DNA of 48,347 nt. Source: a virus. The stretch's first letter is position 1, and each line of letters begins with the position of its first letter. The translations under genes and the position numbers were made by a program. Positions 1 to 8,702 of the stretch are shown here, piece after piece. The notes under the pieces are model-generated. The model ran no database searches. It had not been told where the DNA came from and saw nothing but the letters and a program-made list of their open reading frames with translations. The DNA is taken from positions 28,598-76,944 of the IMG/VR virus record IMGVR_UViG_3300030090_003678; one strand, 5' to 3'.

Positions 1-1
1 G

Positions 2-130
2 GGCTTTAGGAAGTCTAAGGCCAGAGATCGTGACAAGGCAAATTGGTTAGAAAACAATAACATAGATTTGATTATATTAAGCTATTCAGGTACTGAAGAT
101 GAGTGGAAACAATCTATTATCAATAGATAA
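2..130 (+). CDS. C-terminal fragment of a possible Vsr/homing-endonuclease-like protein
   Basis: An open frame enters from the left edge and ends at TAA 128-130, giving about 42 codons. The visible tail contains RDRDKANWL, then NNNIDLIILSYS and DEWKQSII. A charged D-x-x-K-x-x-W-L helix followed by a buried I-x-L-I strand is typical of the end of Vsr/EDxHD-type nuclease domains in phage homing endonucleases, but the catalytic part lies outside the window. It overlaps the next gene by 32 nt. The frame is visible in the sequence; the family is inference from the tail alone. Confidence 0.4.
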   Translation, partial: GFRKSKARDRDKANWLENNNIDLIILSYSGTEDEWKQSIINR

Positions 131-578
131 GCTAGATGAGTTCATGGATAAGTTAGACAATTACATGTCTGACATTATTCATGTTGATCCAAATCCAGAA
201 ATAGAAAAAGTTCTGTCACTAACTAGCTTTGAACTTAAGTCTCTAACACCAGAAGAGTGTTGTGAAAAAGCTTATGCAATATACAACTATTGCAACTTTT
301 TGCAGAAAAAGCACAACAAAGAATTAGCTAGAGCTAAGTGGTGTGAAGAATTTATAAACTATGCAGTCTCAAAGGTTTCAAACCAGTTCGATAAATACAC
401 TAAATGGGAAGTTAAGGTTAACTCTGTAATAAGAGAAGACGACTTCGTGCAAAAGGTTTGGAGAGTCAAGAGGGTCATAGATGGAAATGTGACTTCTTCT
501 TCAGAAATAATTAGAGACATCAGAAAACAAGCAGATACGTTACTCGAACTTAGCAGAAGAAAGCAGAGTAGAGGTTAA
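99..578 (+). CDS. Hypothetical phage protein, helical, possibly UvsY-like
   Basis: This 159-aa protein is charged and almost entirely helical, with no membrane segment. The C-terminal half (about residues 85-155) has alternating aromatic and basic helices ending in a DTLLELSRRK helix. That arrangement (an E/K-rich helix, a W/Y-rich middle, a terminal leucine-rich helix) recalls small recombination or loading mediators of the T4 UvsY type found near helicase genes, but I cannot align it firmly. It is 2 nt upstream of the next gene and two genes before the DnaB-like helicase, so a replication or recombination accessory role is plausible. The start is the first ATG; its ribosome-binding site is weak. 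Confidence 0.6.
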   Translation: MSGNNLLSIDKLDEFMDKLDNYMSDIIHVDPNPEIEKVLSLTSFELKSLTPEECCEKAYAIYNYCNFLQKKHNKELARAKWCEEFINYAVSKVSNQFDKYTKWEVKVNSVIREDDFVQKVWRVKRVIDGNVTSSSEIIRDIRKQADTLLELSRRKQSRG

Positions 579-580
579 TT

Positions 581-1039
581 ATGTCACCATTAGAAATGAT
601 AAAGAACGGATTACTTAACAATGATCTTAAAGAAATTGCTCAAGGTTATAATGCCCTCACGGGAGAAAGCATCTCAATCGGAGGCGAAGAACCAATCGCA
701 GAAATGCCAGAAGCACCTAGAAGTCAACCATACGCAGAAACCGAACAGCCACCAGTGCAGGTGCGGTCGTCGGACTTAGACTTCTCAGTAAAACCAAGAG
801 AAGAACAACAAACAAAGTATGGAAGAAGACAATCAATACAGGTTGGGGAAAATAAATTTGTTGATAATGGAACAGAAGCAAAGGGTGCTGAGTTTGAAAC
901 TCCCGATGTTCCTCTAACTCCTAGAAGATCTCCTGTGAAGATGGTTGAAGTTACTTGCCATAATTGTGGAAAAAAAGAAGAAATTAATCCTAGATACAAA
1001 GTAGGTACTTATCATCGTTGCAGTGAATGTTTAGGTTAA
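581..1039 (+). CDS. Hypothetical protein with C-terminal zinc ribbon
   Basis: This 152-aa protein has three parts. A short N-terminal helix (MSPLEMIKNGLLNNDLKEIA) contains a GYNALTGE segment. A Pro/Glu/Gln-rich, probably disordered middle covers about residues 30-115. The C-terminus is a compact zinc ribbon with CHNC at about 126-129 and CSEC close to the end. This looks like a tethered adaptor: flexible linker plus a Zn-binding protein- or nucleic-acid-contacting tip. It starts 2 nt after the preceding stop and sits 9 nt before the replicative helicase gene. The function is not recognised. Confidence 0.65.
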   Translation: MSPLEMIKNGLLNNDLKEIAQGYNALTGESISIGGEEPIAEMPEAPRSQPYAETEQPPVQVRSSDLDFSVKPREEQQTKYGRRQSIQVGENKFVDNGTEAKGAEFETPDVPLTPRRSPVKMVEVTCHNCGKKEEINPRYKVGTYHRCSECLG

Positions 1040-1048
1040 GCAGATTAA

Positions 1049-2542
1049 ATGAAAAAAGAACTTAGTGATGTTGTTTCAGAAAGAGCCGTGCTTGCTGGTT
1101 TGATACGGCATGGAAAAAATGCTTTTATTGATATTGATGGAAAGCTAAACGAAGGATCGTTTACGCTAGAAGAAAACACAATAATTTGGAGTTGTCTTGC
1201 AAAACTATTTGAGACTTCGGATACAGTTGATTTGTCTAGCCTTTATGCGGCAGCAAAATCAATAGACTTAGACTCAGTTTTTATGAAGCGTGTCCCTAAA
1301 GACTATTACAAAACTCTTCAGTCCATAAACGTAGAGTTAAGCAATGTTAAGGAACATGCAAAAATTTTAATTAAGTATGCGATAGCTAGAGAAGTAGACA
1401 GGAAAGCAACTCAAATAAAGTCAAACATCAGGGATATTAACATTGCTGACAGTACACCGACTGGAATAGTTAGTGTAGCTGAAGCGGCTGTGTTTAACCT
1501 CATTGATGATTTTCATGGTCAAGCAGAGAATGAACCCACCGACATTGGAGAAGACATTGACGACTACATCCAGAGCTTGATTGATAACCCCAAAGAGATG
1601 ATGGGTTTGAGTACAGGATTTCCACGCTTCGATAAAGCTATTGGTGGAGGTTTAAGAAGAGGGAATGTTGATCTAATTGCGGCCAGAGCTAAAGCTGGTA
1701 AGAGTTTGTTTGCAGATAGTGTAGCCTTGCATGTTGCCGGAAATCTTGGAATACCAGTCTTAATGTTAGACACAGAAATGTCTAGAGAAGATCATATTCA
1801 TCGACTACTAGCAAACATGTCTGATATAGAAATCAATGATATATCCACTGGTCAATTTGGAAAGTCTAGTGGTCTACAAGAAAGAATAAAACAAGGCGTA
1901 GAAAAATTAAAAGAGCTTCCTTACAAATACGTCACAATAGCTGGAACGAGCTTTGATGAAACGCTCTCTATCATGAGAAGGTGGTTAAGAAGAGAAGTTG
2001 GTTATGACGAAAACGGCAATACCAATCCATGTTTAGTAATTTATGACTACCTCAAACTTACAAGCTCTGCACAAATGAATGACATGAAAGAGTTTCAGGC
2101 TCTCGGATACCAGATGCAACAACTCGTGAATTTTACTATTAAAGAAAAAGTTCCATGCTTATCGTTTGTGCAGTTGAACAGAGATGGAATTACTCGTGAG
2201 TCAGAAGATGTCATTAGTGGGTCTGACAGACTGTCTTGGTTTTGCAGCAGCCTAACTATCTTCAAAAAGAAGTCAGAAGAAGAGTTAGCAGAAGACGCTG
2301 GAGAAAGCGGAAATAGAAAATTGGTTCCACTAATAGCTCGTCATGGAGGCGGTCTAGCAGACGACTTTGATTATATTAACATGAGCCTCAATGGTGCTTT
2401 TGGAAGAATAGACGAAGGGTTCACAAAGTCAGAGTACATCCTAGCTAATAAAAAACAAAAAGAAGGATTTGAAAACGAAGTTAGCGATAAAGAAGAAGGC
2501 TTTGTAGTTGAGGAGGAAATTGATGAAGACAAGCCTTTCTAA
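1049..2542 (+). CDS. DnaB-family replicative DNA helicase
   Basis: At 497 aa it is close to the usual DnaB length (about 450-500). The N-terminal about 160 residues form a helical domain like the DnaB N-domain. A linker leads to a RecA-type ATPase with TGFPRFDKAIGGG before Walker A AKAGKS (about 214-219). A DTEMSREDH segment follows (the E after the first strand is typical of DnaB). Walker B is CLVIYDYLKL around D333, and there is a downstream Q-L-N-R (VQLNRDG) motif and a GSDRLSW segment. It should unwind the phage replication fork 5' to 3' and partner with the primase encoded next, whose start lies inside the last 20 nt of this gene. The tail is acidic (many E/D), as in other phage helicases. 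Confidence 0.93.
   Translation: MKKELSDVVSERAVLAGLIRHGKNAFIDIDGKLNEGSFTLEENTIIWSCLAKLFETSDTVDLSSLYAAAKSIDLDSVFMKRVPKDYYKTLQSINVELSNVKEHAKILIKYAIAREVDRKATQIKSNIRDINIADSTPTGIVSVAEAAVFNLIDDFHGQAENEPTDIGEDIDDYIQSLIDNPKEMMGLSTGFPRFDKAIGGGLRRGNVDLIAARAKAGKSLFADSVALHVAGNLGIPVLMLDTEMSREDHIHRLLANMSDIEINDISTGQFGKSSGLQERIKQGVEKLKELPYKYVTIAGTSFDETLSIMRRWLRREVGYDENGNTNPCLVIYDYLKLTSSAQMNDMKEFQALGYQMQQLVNFTIKEKVPCLSFVQLNRDGITRESEDVISGSDRLSWFCSSLTIFKKKSEEELAEDAGESGNRKLVPLIARHGGGLADDFDYINMSLNGAFGRIDEGFTKSEYILANKKQKEGFENEVSDKEEGFVVEEEIDEDKPF
2511..2516 (+). promoter_or_regulatory. Strong Shine-Dalgarno AGGAGG for the primase gene
   Basis: AGGAGG lies six bases before the ATG at 2523. It sits inside the last codons of the helicase gene and decides the primase start: an in-frame TTG at 2508 lies upstream of it and would leave the site unused. 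Confidence 0.8.
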
Positions 2543-3608
2543 AACAAAGCTCTCGGCAAAAGAACTAAAAAAGCTTTCAGACAAAGCCGCAAAAAGAATT
2601 TCTTTTATACTTTTTCATTTTGGTTATAGATCAAATGATTGTGGCGACAACGTGTTTTGCCCCTGTCCAATACATGGCGGAGACAATCCAACTGGTTTTT
2701 CCATGAACACTGATGAATCCAGTACGTACTTTGGGAATTGGGCATGTTGGACTAATCATTGTCACGAAGAGCATATAAACACACCGATAGGTCTTATAAG
2801 AGCGTTGATGTCAATAAGAGAAGACCGAGAAGTAAACTTTCAAGAAGCCATTGAGTACACAATAAAGCTGACTGAAACAGACCTAGAAACTTTAGCAAAA
2901 GAATCAGAAGGCTTTGAGTTTGACACATGTGATTCAAAAGTAGAAAGAGAACACCAAAAAAGACAAAGGAACATAGATGGTGGTGTTGCAAGAGAAAAAG
3001 TCAGGTCTTCATTAGTCATACCGCCAGAGTATTATATTAAAAGAGGATACACAGCTGAAGTTTTAGACCAGTTTGATGTAGGCACTTGCCCAAGAGCTAA
3101 GAATCCTTCCATGAGAGATAGGGTTATTGTTCCTGTCTATGATGATGACTTTGAGTGTATGGTCGGCCATCTTGGTAGAACACAGCATGAAAATTATCAG
3201 GGAAGGAAGTGGGTCAACTCAGAAGGTTTTTATACAGGAGTCTGGCTTTATGGCTATTGGTTGTCAAAGCCTTTTATAAACAAAACTAAGTCAGCCATAC
3301 TAGTTGAAGGACAGGGAGATGTTTGGAGGCTTTGGGAAGCTGGTATAAAAAACGTAGTTGGTATCTTTGGTGCGAGTTTATCCGATGCCCAAATGAGAAT
3401 ACTAGAAACGTCTTCTGCCCTTACTATCATTCCTCTGACAGACAACGATCAAGCTGGCATCAAAGCAAGAGAGTCAATTAAGAAGAAGTGTGGTAGGATG
3501 TTTAATATAGTAGAAGTTGACTTACCAGCCAAAGACGTTGGCGAACTTTCTGTGTCCGAAATAAATAAAATCATAAAACCACAAATTGAGGGTCTATACA
3601 ATGACTAG
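2523..3608 (+). CDS. DnaG-like primase (CHC2 zinc finger + Toprim)
   Basis: This 361-aa protein, counted from the ATG behind AGGAGG, makes RNA primers at the fork. The N-terminal CHC2-like zinc site is C48-x2-H51 with C75-x4-C80, slightly wider than the usual C-x2-C. The Toprim domain shows VEGQGD (E262, D266), then a GASLSD loop and TDND (D307, D309), the metal-binding acidic residues of the family. It is about 220 residues shorter than bacterial DnaG and lacks an obvious C-terminal helicase-binding domain, so its helicase contact must differ. It overlaps the helicase gene by 20 nt and the kinase gene by 8 nt, which suggests translational coupling. Confidence 0.9.
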   Translation: MKTSLSKTKLSAKELKKLSDKAAKRISFILFHFGYRSNDCGDNVFCPCPIHGGDNPTGFSMNTDESSTYFGNWACWTNHCHEEHINTPIGLIRALMSIREDREVNFQEAIEYTIKLTETDLETLAKESEGFEFDTCDSKVEREHQKRQRNIDGGVAREKVRSSLVIPPEYYIKRGYTAEVLDQFDVGTCPRAKNPSMRDRVIVPVYDDDFECMVGHLGRTQHENYQGRKWVNSEGFYTGVWLYGYWLSKPFINKTKSAILVEGQGDVWRLWEAGIKNVVGIFGASLSDAQMRILETSSALTIIPLTDNDQAGIKARESIKKKCGRMFNIVEVDLPAKDVGELSVSEINKIIKPQIEGLYND

Positions 3609-4362
3609 AATAATTGGATTTTCTGGAGCCAAGCAAAGCGGCAAGACTACTTGCTGCAAGTTTCTTCATGGCTATCAAATGAGACTTTTTGATTCAATAG
3701 AAAAATTCTTAATGGATACGGATGGGAATTTAATCATCAATGCTATCTATATGGATGATAAGGGAGAAGAGACTAAAGGCTTAGGCATACTAGACATTGA
3801 ACGTAGAGATGCTGAGTTTATTGAATATGCATCAACTAAAATATGGCCTTTCGTGCAGTCATTCAGTTTCGCAGACCCATTAAAGGCTATCTCAATGCAG
3901 TTATTTGGCCTAACTGAAGAACAGTGCTTTGGAACTGACGAACAAAAGAATACACCCATCAACATTAAATGGGAAAATATGCCGTTGATTGGAAACAGAA
4001 CTGGATTCATGTCAGCTAGAGAATTCTTGCAATATTTTGGAACAGACGTTTGCAGAAGAATTAAAGACAGCATCTGGGTTGATAGCTGCATAAAAAGAAT
4101 ACTACAAAGCGGAACAGAAATGGCTATTGTTCCAGATGTTAGATTTCCTAATGAAGTCAAAGCAATACAAGAAGCTGGAGGTAAAGTAATAAGGCTTGAT
4201 AGAAAACCTCACGAAGATGGTCATCCTAGCGAAGTCGCTTTGGATACCTACAAAGGTTTTGATTATTACATCAAAAACCATGACATGACTATTGATGAAA
4301 CCAACATGAAACTGCTAGATGTCCTAAAGGAGTGGGGATGGCTACAAACAAAAAGTTTATAA
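3601..4362 (+). CDS. Deoxynucleoside monophosphate kinase
   Basis: This 253-aa P-loop kinase belongs to the phage dNMP kinase group (T4 gp1-like), which converts dNMPs to dNDPs for DNA synthesis. The P-loop is GAKQSGKTT at residues 9-17. Further family features are FSFADPLK, the FLQYFGTDVCR segment, the VPDVRFPNE substrate-site strand, and a RLDRKP arginine motif near the C-terminus. I chose ATG 3601 over the in-frame TTG at 3586 because GAGG at 3588-3591 is a suitable ribosome-binding site only for the ATG. The start overlaps the primase stop (ATGACTAG). Confidence 0.88.
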   Translation: MTRIIGFSGAKQSGKTTCCKFLHGYQMRLFDSIEKFLMDTDGNLIINAIYMDDKGEETKGLGILDIERRDAEFIEYASTKIWPFVQSFSFADPLKAISMQLFGLTEEQCFGTDEQKNTPINIKWENMPLIGNRTGFMSAREFLQYFGTDVCRRIKDSIWVDSCIKRILQSGTEMAIVPDVRFPNEVKAIQEAGGKVIRLDRKPHEDGHPSEVALDTYKGFDYYIKNHDMTIDETNMKLLDVLKEWGWLQTKSL

Positions 4363-4913
4363 GTATTCCATGGGATGACGGAATGGTCACTCGTGCAAGA
4401 AAAAAAGCCAATCAACTTGGAAAGATAAATAACTCTATCCTAAAAGGTGGCGGTAATGCGGCAGGCTATCTAGGAGAAGAAGCTGTAGCTGCTTACATAA
4501 AGGCCGAAATAATTAGCTGCAATGATGGTAATGACAAATATGATTATGATATATGGTCTAACGATGAGCGCAGGATAGAAATAAAGACTAAAAGAAGAAC
4601 AGTTGAACCGAGAGATTACTATGATGTATCAGTTGCTAAAACAAGTGCGCATCAAAGACCCGATCTCTACATTTTTGTAAGCATTGAATTTGAAGATATG
4701 AAGATGGTCAAAGGTAAGCGCGCTTACTATGGCATCAAAAACATTTGGATAGTAGGGCAGGCAGAGCCTGAAGATTATTTTGCTAGAGCCAAAATTTGGA
4801 GGGCTGGAGATATTGATAAACGAAATGGTTTTAAAACACATGTAGATATGTACAACCTGCCCATATCAGAAATAGATGAGTTAGATGATAGTTTGCTACC
4901 ACAGGAGCAGTAG
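4338..4913 (+). CDS. PD-(D/E)XK-like nuclease
   Basis: This 191-aa protein shows the minimal PD-(D/E)XK signature: a helix with GYLGEEAVAAY carrying an acidic residue, then YDYDIW with the metal-binding Asp, then RIEIKTKRR supplying E-x-K. A Q/H-rich SAHQRPDLYIF strand follows, as in small restriction-endonuclease-fold proteins. It may be a phage endonuclease or exonuclease used in recombination or host DNA degradation. AAAGGAG at 4326-4332 serves the ATG at 4338, so the in-frame GTG at 4332, inside that site, is unlikely. It overlaps the kinase gene by 25 nt and the next nuclease by 29 nt. The fold is supported by motif only. Confidence 0.65.
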   Translation: MATNKKFISIPWDDGMVTRARKKANQLGKINNSILKGGGNAAGYLGEEAVAAYIKAEIISCNDGNDKYDYDIWSNDERRIEIKTKRRTVEPRDYYDVSVAKTSAHQRPDLYIFVSIEFEDMKMVKGKRAYYGIKNIWIVGQAEPEDYFARAKIWRAGDIDKRNGFKTHVDMYNLPISEIDELDDSLLPQEQ

Positions 4914-5904
4914 TCTTGGAACGCTAGAGTTTTGCCAGCAAAAATATTTTTTGCAATACAACCTCTCCTTCAAAGACAAAACCAACGCAAAAGCCTTGAT
5001 GGGTACTATTACCCATAAAGTCATGCAGACTCTTGGAGACAAGAAAGTCGCAATGAATAAAGGTCTTGATATTGTAGAAGACGAAGAGACTGGCAGGAAC
5101 CTGACATTAGAAGAGTGTGACAATCTTGAGCTTTTGAACAATATAGCTTTCGATTATTACACAAACGCTTTCCCAGAAGTCAATCTTGGAGAGAAAGAAA
5201 AAAGGCAATGTCTTCGCTGGGCAGAAAAAGCTGTAGCTTATCAAGATGGATTGTTAGATCCTAGAAACCAAAACGTATTTGCGACTGAGTTATTTTTTGA
5301 CATAGAGATAAAAAAACCTTGGGCAAAATACAAGTATGAATTTGAAGGGCAAACAATAGAAGGATACTTATCAATAAAAGGCACTGTTGACCTCATCCTA
5401 GAACATGGTGACGGATACTACGAAATACTAGATTACAAAACTGGAAAAAGAATAAACTGGGCAACAGGAGAAGAGAAGACTCACGAAAAACTACAGAAGG
5501 ACACACAATTACTTCTTTACTATTACGCCCTAAAGAATATGTATCCAGACAAGGAATTCTCAGTCAGCATTTATTACATCAATGACGGCGGACTATTCTC
5601 AATGGTGTTTGATGAAGAAGATTATGAAAAAGCCGAACAGATACTCAGAAAGAAGTTTGAGCAGATAAGAGACATAGAACAACCAAAACTCCTATCTAAT
5701 GAAAACAAGCATTGGAAATGCCAGAAGTTATGTAAGTTCAGTCAGCCCTACAAAGAAGGTGCTGAAAAAAGTGTTTGTCAATACATCAGAGACCAGATAA
5801 AAGGTCGAGGTATTGTCGAAGTTGTTGAAAAGTTTGGAAAAATTGAAAAGATCGCCACTTATGGAGATGGCGGCGGAAGATTAGCAGAAGATAATAAAAA
5901 ATGA
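4885..5904 (+). CDS. RecB/Cas4-like PD-(D/E)XK exonuclease with probable Fe-S cluster
   Basis: This 339-aa protein has the RecB-nuclease (PDDEXK_1) order of motifs: H44 in GTITHKVM, D169 in GTVDLIL, then EILDYKTGK with D183 and K185, and the QLLLYYYAL (Q-x-x-x-Y) helix. Four cysteines bracket the domain (C17, C279, C283, C298), the arrangement used for a 4Fe-4S cluster in Cas4 and AddB-type nucleases. A role in end resection or recombination alongside the replisome is likely. There is no CRISPR array or cas1/cas2 in the window, so a Cas4 role in adaptation is not supported. The start ATG lies within the preceding gene, and the stop overlaps the polymerase start as ATGA. Confidence 0.82.
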   Translation: MIVCYHRSSSLGTLEFCQQKYFLQYNLSFKDKTNAKALMGTITHKVMQTLGDKKVAMNKGLDIVEDEETGRNLTLEECDNLELLNNIAFDYYTNAFPEVNLGEKEKRQCLRWAEKAVAYQDGLLDPRNQNVFATELFFDIEIKKPWAKYKYEFEGQTIEGYLSIKGTVDLILEHGDGYYEILDYKTGKRINWATGEEKTHEKLQKDTQLLLYYYALKNMYPDKEFSVSIYYINDGGLFSMVFDEEDYEKAEQILRKKFEQIRDIEQPKLLSNENKHWKCQKLCKFSQPYKEGAEKSVCQYIRDQIKGRGIVEVVEKFGKIEKIATYGDGGGRLAEDNKK

Positions 5905-7811
5905 GTTGGACTCCACTACACCTACATACGCATTACAGTTTACTAGATGGCCTCTCTAAGCCCTCACAGGTCGCCTCACGCTGCTCAAAGCTCGGCTATA
6001 CCTCCTGTGCTATGACAGATCACGGCACTATATCTGGAGCTGTGGCCTTCACACAGGCAATGAAGAAAAAGAACATCAAACCAATACTTGGGTGTGAGTT
6101 CTACCTAAGCCAGCAAGATTGCACAATTAAAAACGAGGAAAATAGGAAGCTCAGTCACCTTTGCGTGTTAGCTAAAAACAAGCAGGGTTGGGACAATCTA
6201 ATTCAGGCAGTATCAAAAAGTAATGACGAAGAAAATTATTACTACAAACCAAGACTAGATCTTTCTACTCTAGGTCAGTTTTCTGATAACCTAATTGCTT
6301 TTTCTGGTCATCTAGGAAGTGATTTGGCCAATGCAATATTTGTTGATGTGAAGTCTGCGTATAACGCCGTAACGATTGACGAAGTCAAGAGGTACACACA
6401 TCCCGAATGGGATAAAAAGGTTCTAGAGATAGCCAATAAATATAGAGATATATTTGGTAAAGACAATTTCTTCATAGAAATACAAACCATTGATGAAGAA
6501 AACTCTCCTGCTTCAAATTTGGTAGCGCAAGGATTGAGATACATCGCTAAAAAATATGGATTCAGAACAGTTGCTACTGCTGACTCTCATTATCCAGAAA
6601 AGCAAGATGCTAATGACCAACTCTTGTTGTTATGTTCTTCTTTGAAGACAACTCTTCCAAAGATAAGAAAGAAGCTCAAAGAAACTGGAGACTCGGCTTT
6701 TACTGGCTTCATGAGGTCTAACAATTTTCATATACCTTCATTGGAAGAAATGCAGGCAGTCAATACTCCTCAAGAAATTGCTACAGCAATGGAAATCGCT
6801 GATATGTGTGAGGAGTATGATATTTTAGGCAAGCCAATGCTTCCTAAATTCAAATGCCCCAAAGAACAAACAGAAGAGCAATATCTCAGAAACCTATGTC
6901 GTGATGGATGGAAAAATGTATTAATGCCAACAGGCAAAGTTAATACCCAATCGGCAAAAGATTTATACACAGAGAGAATTAAAGCAGAGCTTGATGTCAT
7001 TAGTGAAGCCAATCTTTCTGGTTATTTTTTGATTGTTAGAGATATTGTTAATAGTGTGCATGAAAGAAATCATATTCCGGGTCCCGGAAGAGGTTCTGCT
7101 GCTGGATGTTTAGTGTCATACTTAGTTGGTATAACTCAAGTAGACCCAATTGAATATGGCTTAATTTTTGAAAGATTTTACAATGCTGGAAGAAATACTG
7201 CTGATAGAGTCTCCTTGCCTGATATTGATATTGATGTACCAGCTACTAAGCGCGATGAAACCATCGACTATATCCGACAAAAGTACGGAAACGAAAGAGT
7301 TGGTCAGATGGTAACTTTTGGTAGACTGCAAGGACGAAGCGCATTAAAAGAAGTTCTGCGCATGAATGAGGCTTGCGGTTTTGAAGAAATGAACAATATA
7401 ACCAAAAGTCTTCCGCACGAACATGAAGTATCCGATCAATTAGCTGAAATGGAAGAGTCTTCTGTTATAAAATGGACTCTAATGAATCAACCTGAATCTT
7501 TGCGTGGCTATTGCCGATTAAATGATGATGGTGAGCTTGAAGGAGACTACGCAAAAGTATTTGAACAAGCCATGAGAATTGAGGGGACTTTCAAATCTCA
7601 AGGAAAGCACGCTGCTGGCGTAGTCATATCTTCACATAACTTAGATCAAGTATGCCCTATGGTGAGAGACAAAAAAGGATCAGAAAAAATTGCTGGTCTT
7701 GAAATGAATGATTTAGAAGCTATGGGTCATGTAAAATTCGATATATTGGGAATCTCATTGATGGATAAAATTATGGGTGTGAGAAACCAACTAGAGAAAG
7801 CAGATGCATAA
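5901..7811 (+). CDS. dnaE: DNA polymerase III alpha (DnaE-type), N-terminal half: PHP + catalytic palm
   Basis: This 636-aa protein holds the first part of a C-family replicative polymerase. The PHP domain starts at once with HLHTHYSLLDG, then MTDHGT, GCEFYL and TADSHY, so its metal-binding His/Asp set looks complete. The palm has PGPGRGSAAG (393-402), PDIDIDV with D443/D445 (the first catalytic pair), and KFDILG with D614 (third catalytic Asp). The chain then stops about 22 residues past KFDILG, just where bacterial DnaE continues into the fingers. The missing part is encoded at 9428-11014. No intein sequence is present at the end. It overlaps the upstream nuclease by ATGA and the next ORF by ATGCATAA, so the stop is a normal gene junction rather than a late frameshift. 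Confidence 0.93.
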   Translation: MSWTPLHLHTHYSLLDGLSKPSQVASRCSKLGYTSCAMTDHGTISGAVAFTQAMKKKNIKPILGCEFYLSQQDCTIKNEENRKLSHLCVLAKNKQGWDNLIQAVSKSNDEENYYYKPRLDLSTLGQFSDNLIAFSGHLGSDLANAIFVDVKSAYNAVTIDEVKRYTHPEWDKKVLEIANKYRDIFGKDNFFIEIQTIDEENSPASNLVAQGLRYIAKKYGFRTVATADSHYPEKQDANDQLLLLCSSLKTTLPKIRKKLKETGDSAFTGFMRSNNFHIPSLEEMQAVNTPQEIATAMEIADMCEEYDILGKPMLPKFKCPKEQTEEQYLRNLCRDGWKNVLMPTGKVNTQSAKDLYTERIKAELDVISEANLSGYFLIVRDIVNSVHERNHIPGPGRGSAAGCLVSYLVGITQVDPIEYGLIFERFYNAGRNTADRVSLPDIDIDVPATKRDETIDYIRQKYGNERVGQMVTFGRLQGRSALKEVLRMNEACGFEEMNNITKSLPHEHEVSDQLAEMEESSVIKWTLMNQPESLRGYCRLNDDGELEGDYAKVFEQAMRIEGTFKSQGKHAAGVVISSHNLDQVCPMVRDKKGSEKIAGLEMNDLEAMGHVKFDILGISLMDKIMGVRNQLEKADA

Positions 7812-8022
7812 AAAAAGCCACAGAGAGTCCATAAAAGAAAAGATAACAAACGGAAGATACGTTGAGTATAGAGGCTTATCTATTTGTAAGATAAATGATT
7901 TTTACCCTCTTACTAACGGGAAAATAAAATACCAAGTTCACTCATATTACTTTAGTGAGCTTTATGAAGATATTGAAGAAGCGTTAGATAGATTTTTTGA
8001 GATAAGAAGGAAAATTAGATGA
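7804..8022 (+). CDS. Small hypothetical protein inside the split polymerase locus
   Basis: This 72-aa basic protein is not recognised. It has a charged N-terminal helix, a short beta-rich middle (YVEYRGLSICKIND, then KIKYQVHSYYF) and a C-terminal amphipathic helix ending FFEIRRKIR. Its ATG lies in the final codons of the polymerase N-half (8-nt overlap), and its stop overlaps the exonuclease start by 4 nt. It is therefore locked translationally between two replisome subunits. A small replisome accessory protein, or a protein bridging the two polymerase halves, is an attractive guess with no direct support. Confidence 0.6.
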   Translation: MHKKSHRESIKEKITNGRYVEYRGLSICKINDFYPLTNGKIKYQVHSYYFSELYEDIEEALDRFFEIRRKIR

Positions 8023-8702
8023 ATTATAGAGACATTATTGTCTTTGATTTTGAAACTGGATCAAGGAATCCAGATAGAACTCAGCCAGTACAAATTGCCG
8101 CAGTTGCCATACATGGGCGAAAACTAACAATTCAACCTGATGGTTATTTCAATAGCTTGATGCGTCCAATATTTGACGATGAAGAAGCTTTAGAGCTTGG
8201 GTTAGACCCAATAGAAGACGAAGCTCTTGCCGTGAACGGTAAAACAAGAGAAGAGCTAGCAAAGGCTCCATCCGCTAAAACAGTATGGAAGAAGTTCACT
8301 AATTTTGTAAACAAATACAACTTCAAAAAAACACCTTATTATGCCCCAATAGCCGCTGGATATAACATTGTCGGCTTTGATATGCCTATAGTTCAAAGAT
8401 TGTGCGATATGTATGGGCCAATAGACAAAAAGACAGGAAAACAAACTTTGTTTAATAAAATCCACAGGATCGACGTAATGGATAATGTCTGGATGTGGAT
8501 GGAAAACAATGCTGATGTAAAATCCCTAAGCATGGATTCCATGAGAGACTTATTTGGCATGAGCAAAGAAAACGCTCATGATGCGTTACAAGACGTTAAA
8601 GATACCGCCAATCTTATGATTGGCTTTATGAAACTACATCGCCGTGTTGCACCTAAAGTTAAATTTGAAAAGGCGTTTGCAGATGGAAACATCCACATAT
8701 AA
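8019..8702 (+). CDS. DnaQ-like 3'-5' proofreading exonuclease (epsilon type)
   Basis: This 227-aa DEDDh exonuclease has all three motifs. ExoI is FDFETG with D10 and E12. ExoII is the AGYNIVGFDMP stretch, with the Asp preceded by an N-x4 helix cap. ExoIII is HDALQD with H187 and D192. It should remove misincorporated 3' nucleotides for the phage polymerase. Its place between the two polymerase halves, joined by 4-nt and 20-nt overlaps, argues that it is made with them in fixed proportion, like the epsilon subunit of Pol III. No clear C-terminal polymerase-tethering tail of the bacterial epsilon type is visible. Confidence 0.9.
   Translation: MNYRDIIVFDFETGSRNPDRTQPVQIAAVAIHGRKLTIQPDGYFNSLMRPIFDDEEALELGLDPIEDEALAVNGKTREELAKAPSAKTVWKKFTNFVNKYNFKKTPYYAPIAAGYNIVGFDMPIVQRLCDMYGPIDKKTGKQTLFNKIHRIDVMDNVWMWMENNADVKSLSMDSMRDLFGMSKENAHDALQDVKDTANLMIGFMKLHRRVAPKVKFEKAFADGNIHI

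Noticed and set aside
2508-2522. TTG start for the primase
   Set aside because: It lies upstream of the AGGAGG site that properly serves the ATG at 2523.
4885-5904. CRISPR adaptation nuclease (Cas4)
   Set aside because: Motifs fit, but no repeat array, cas1 or cas2 occurs in the window; a phage recombination nuclease is simpler.
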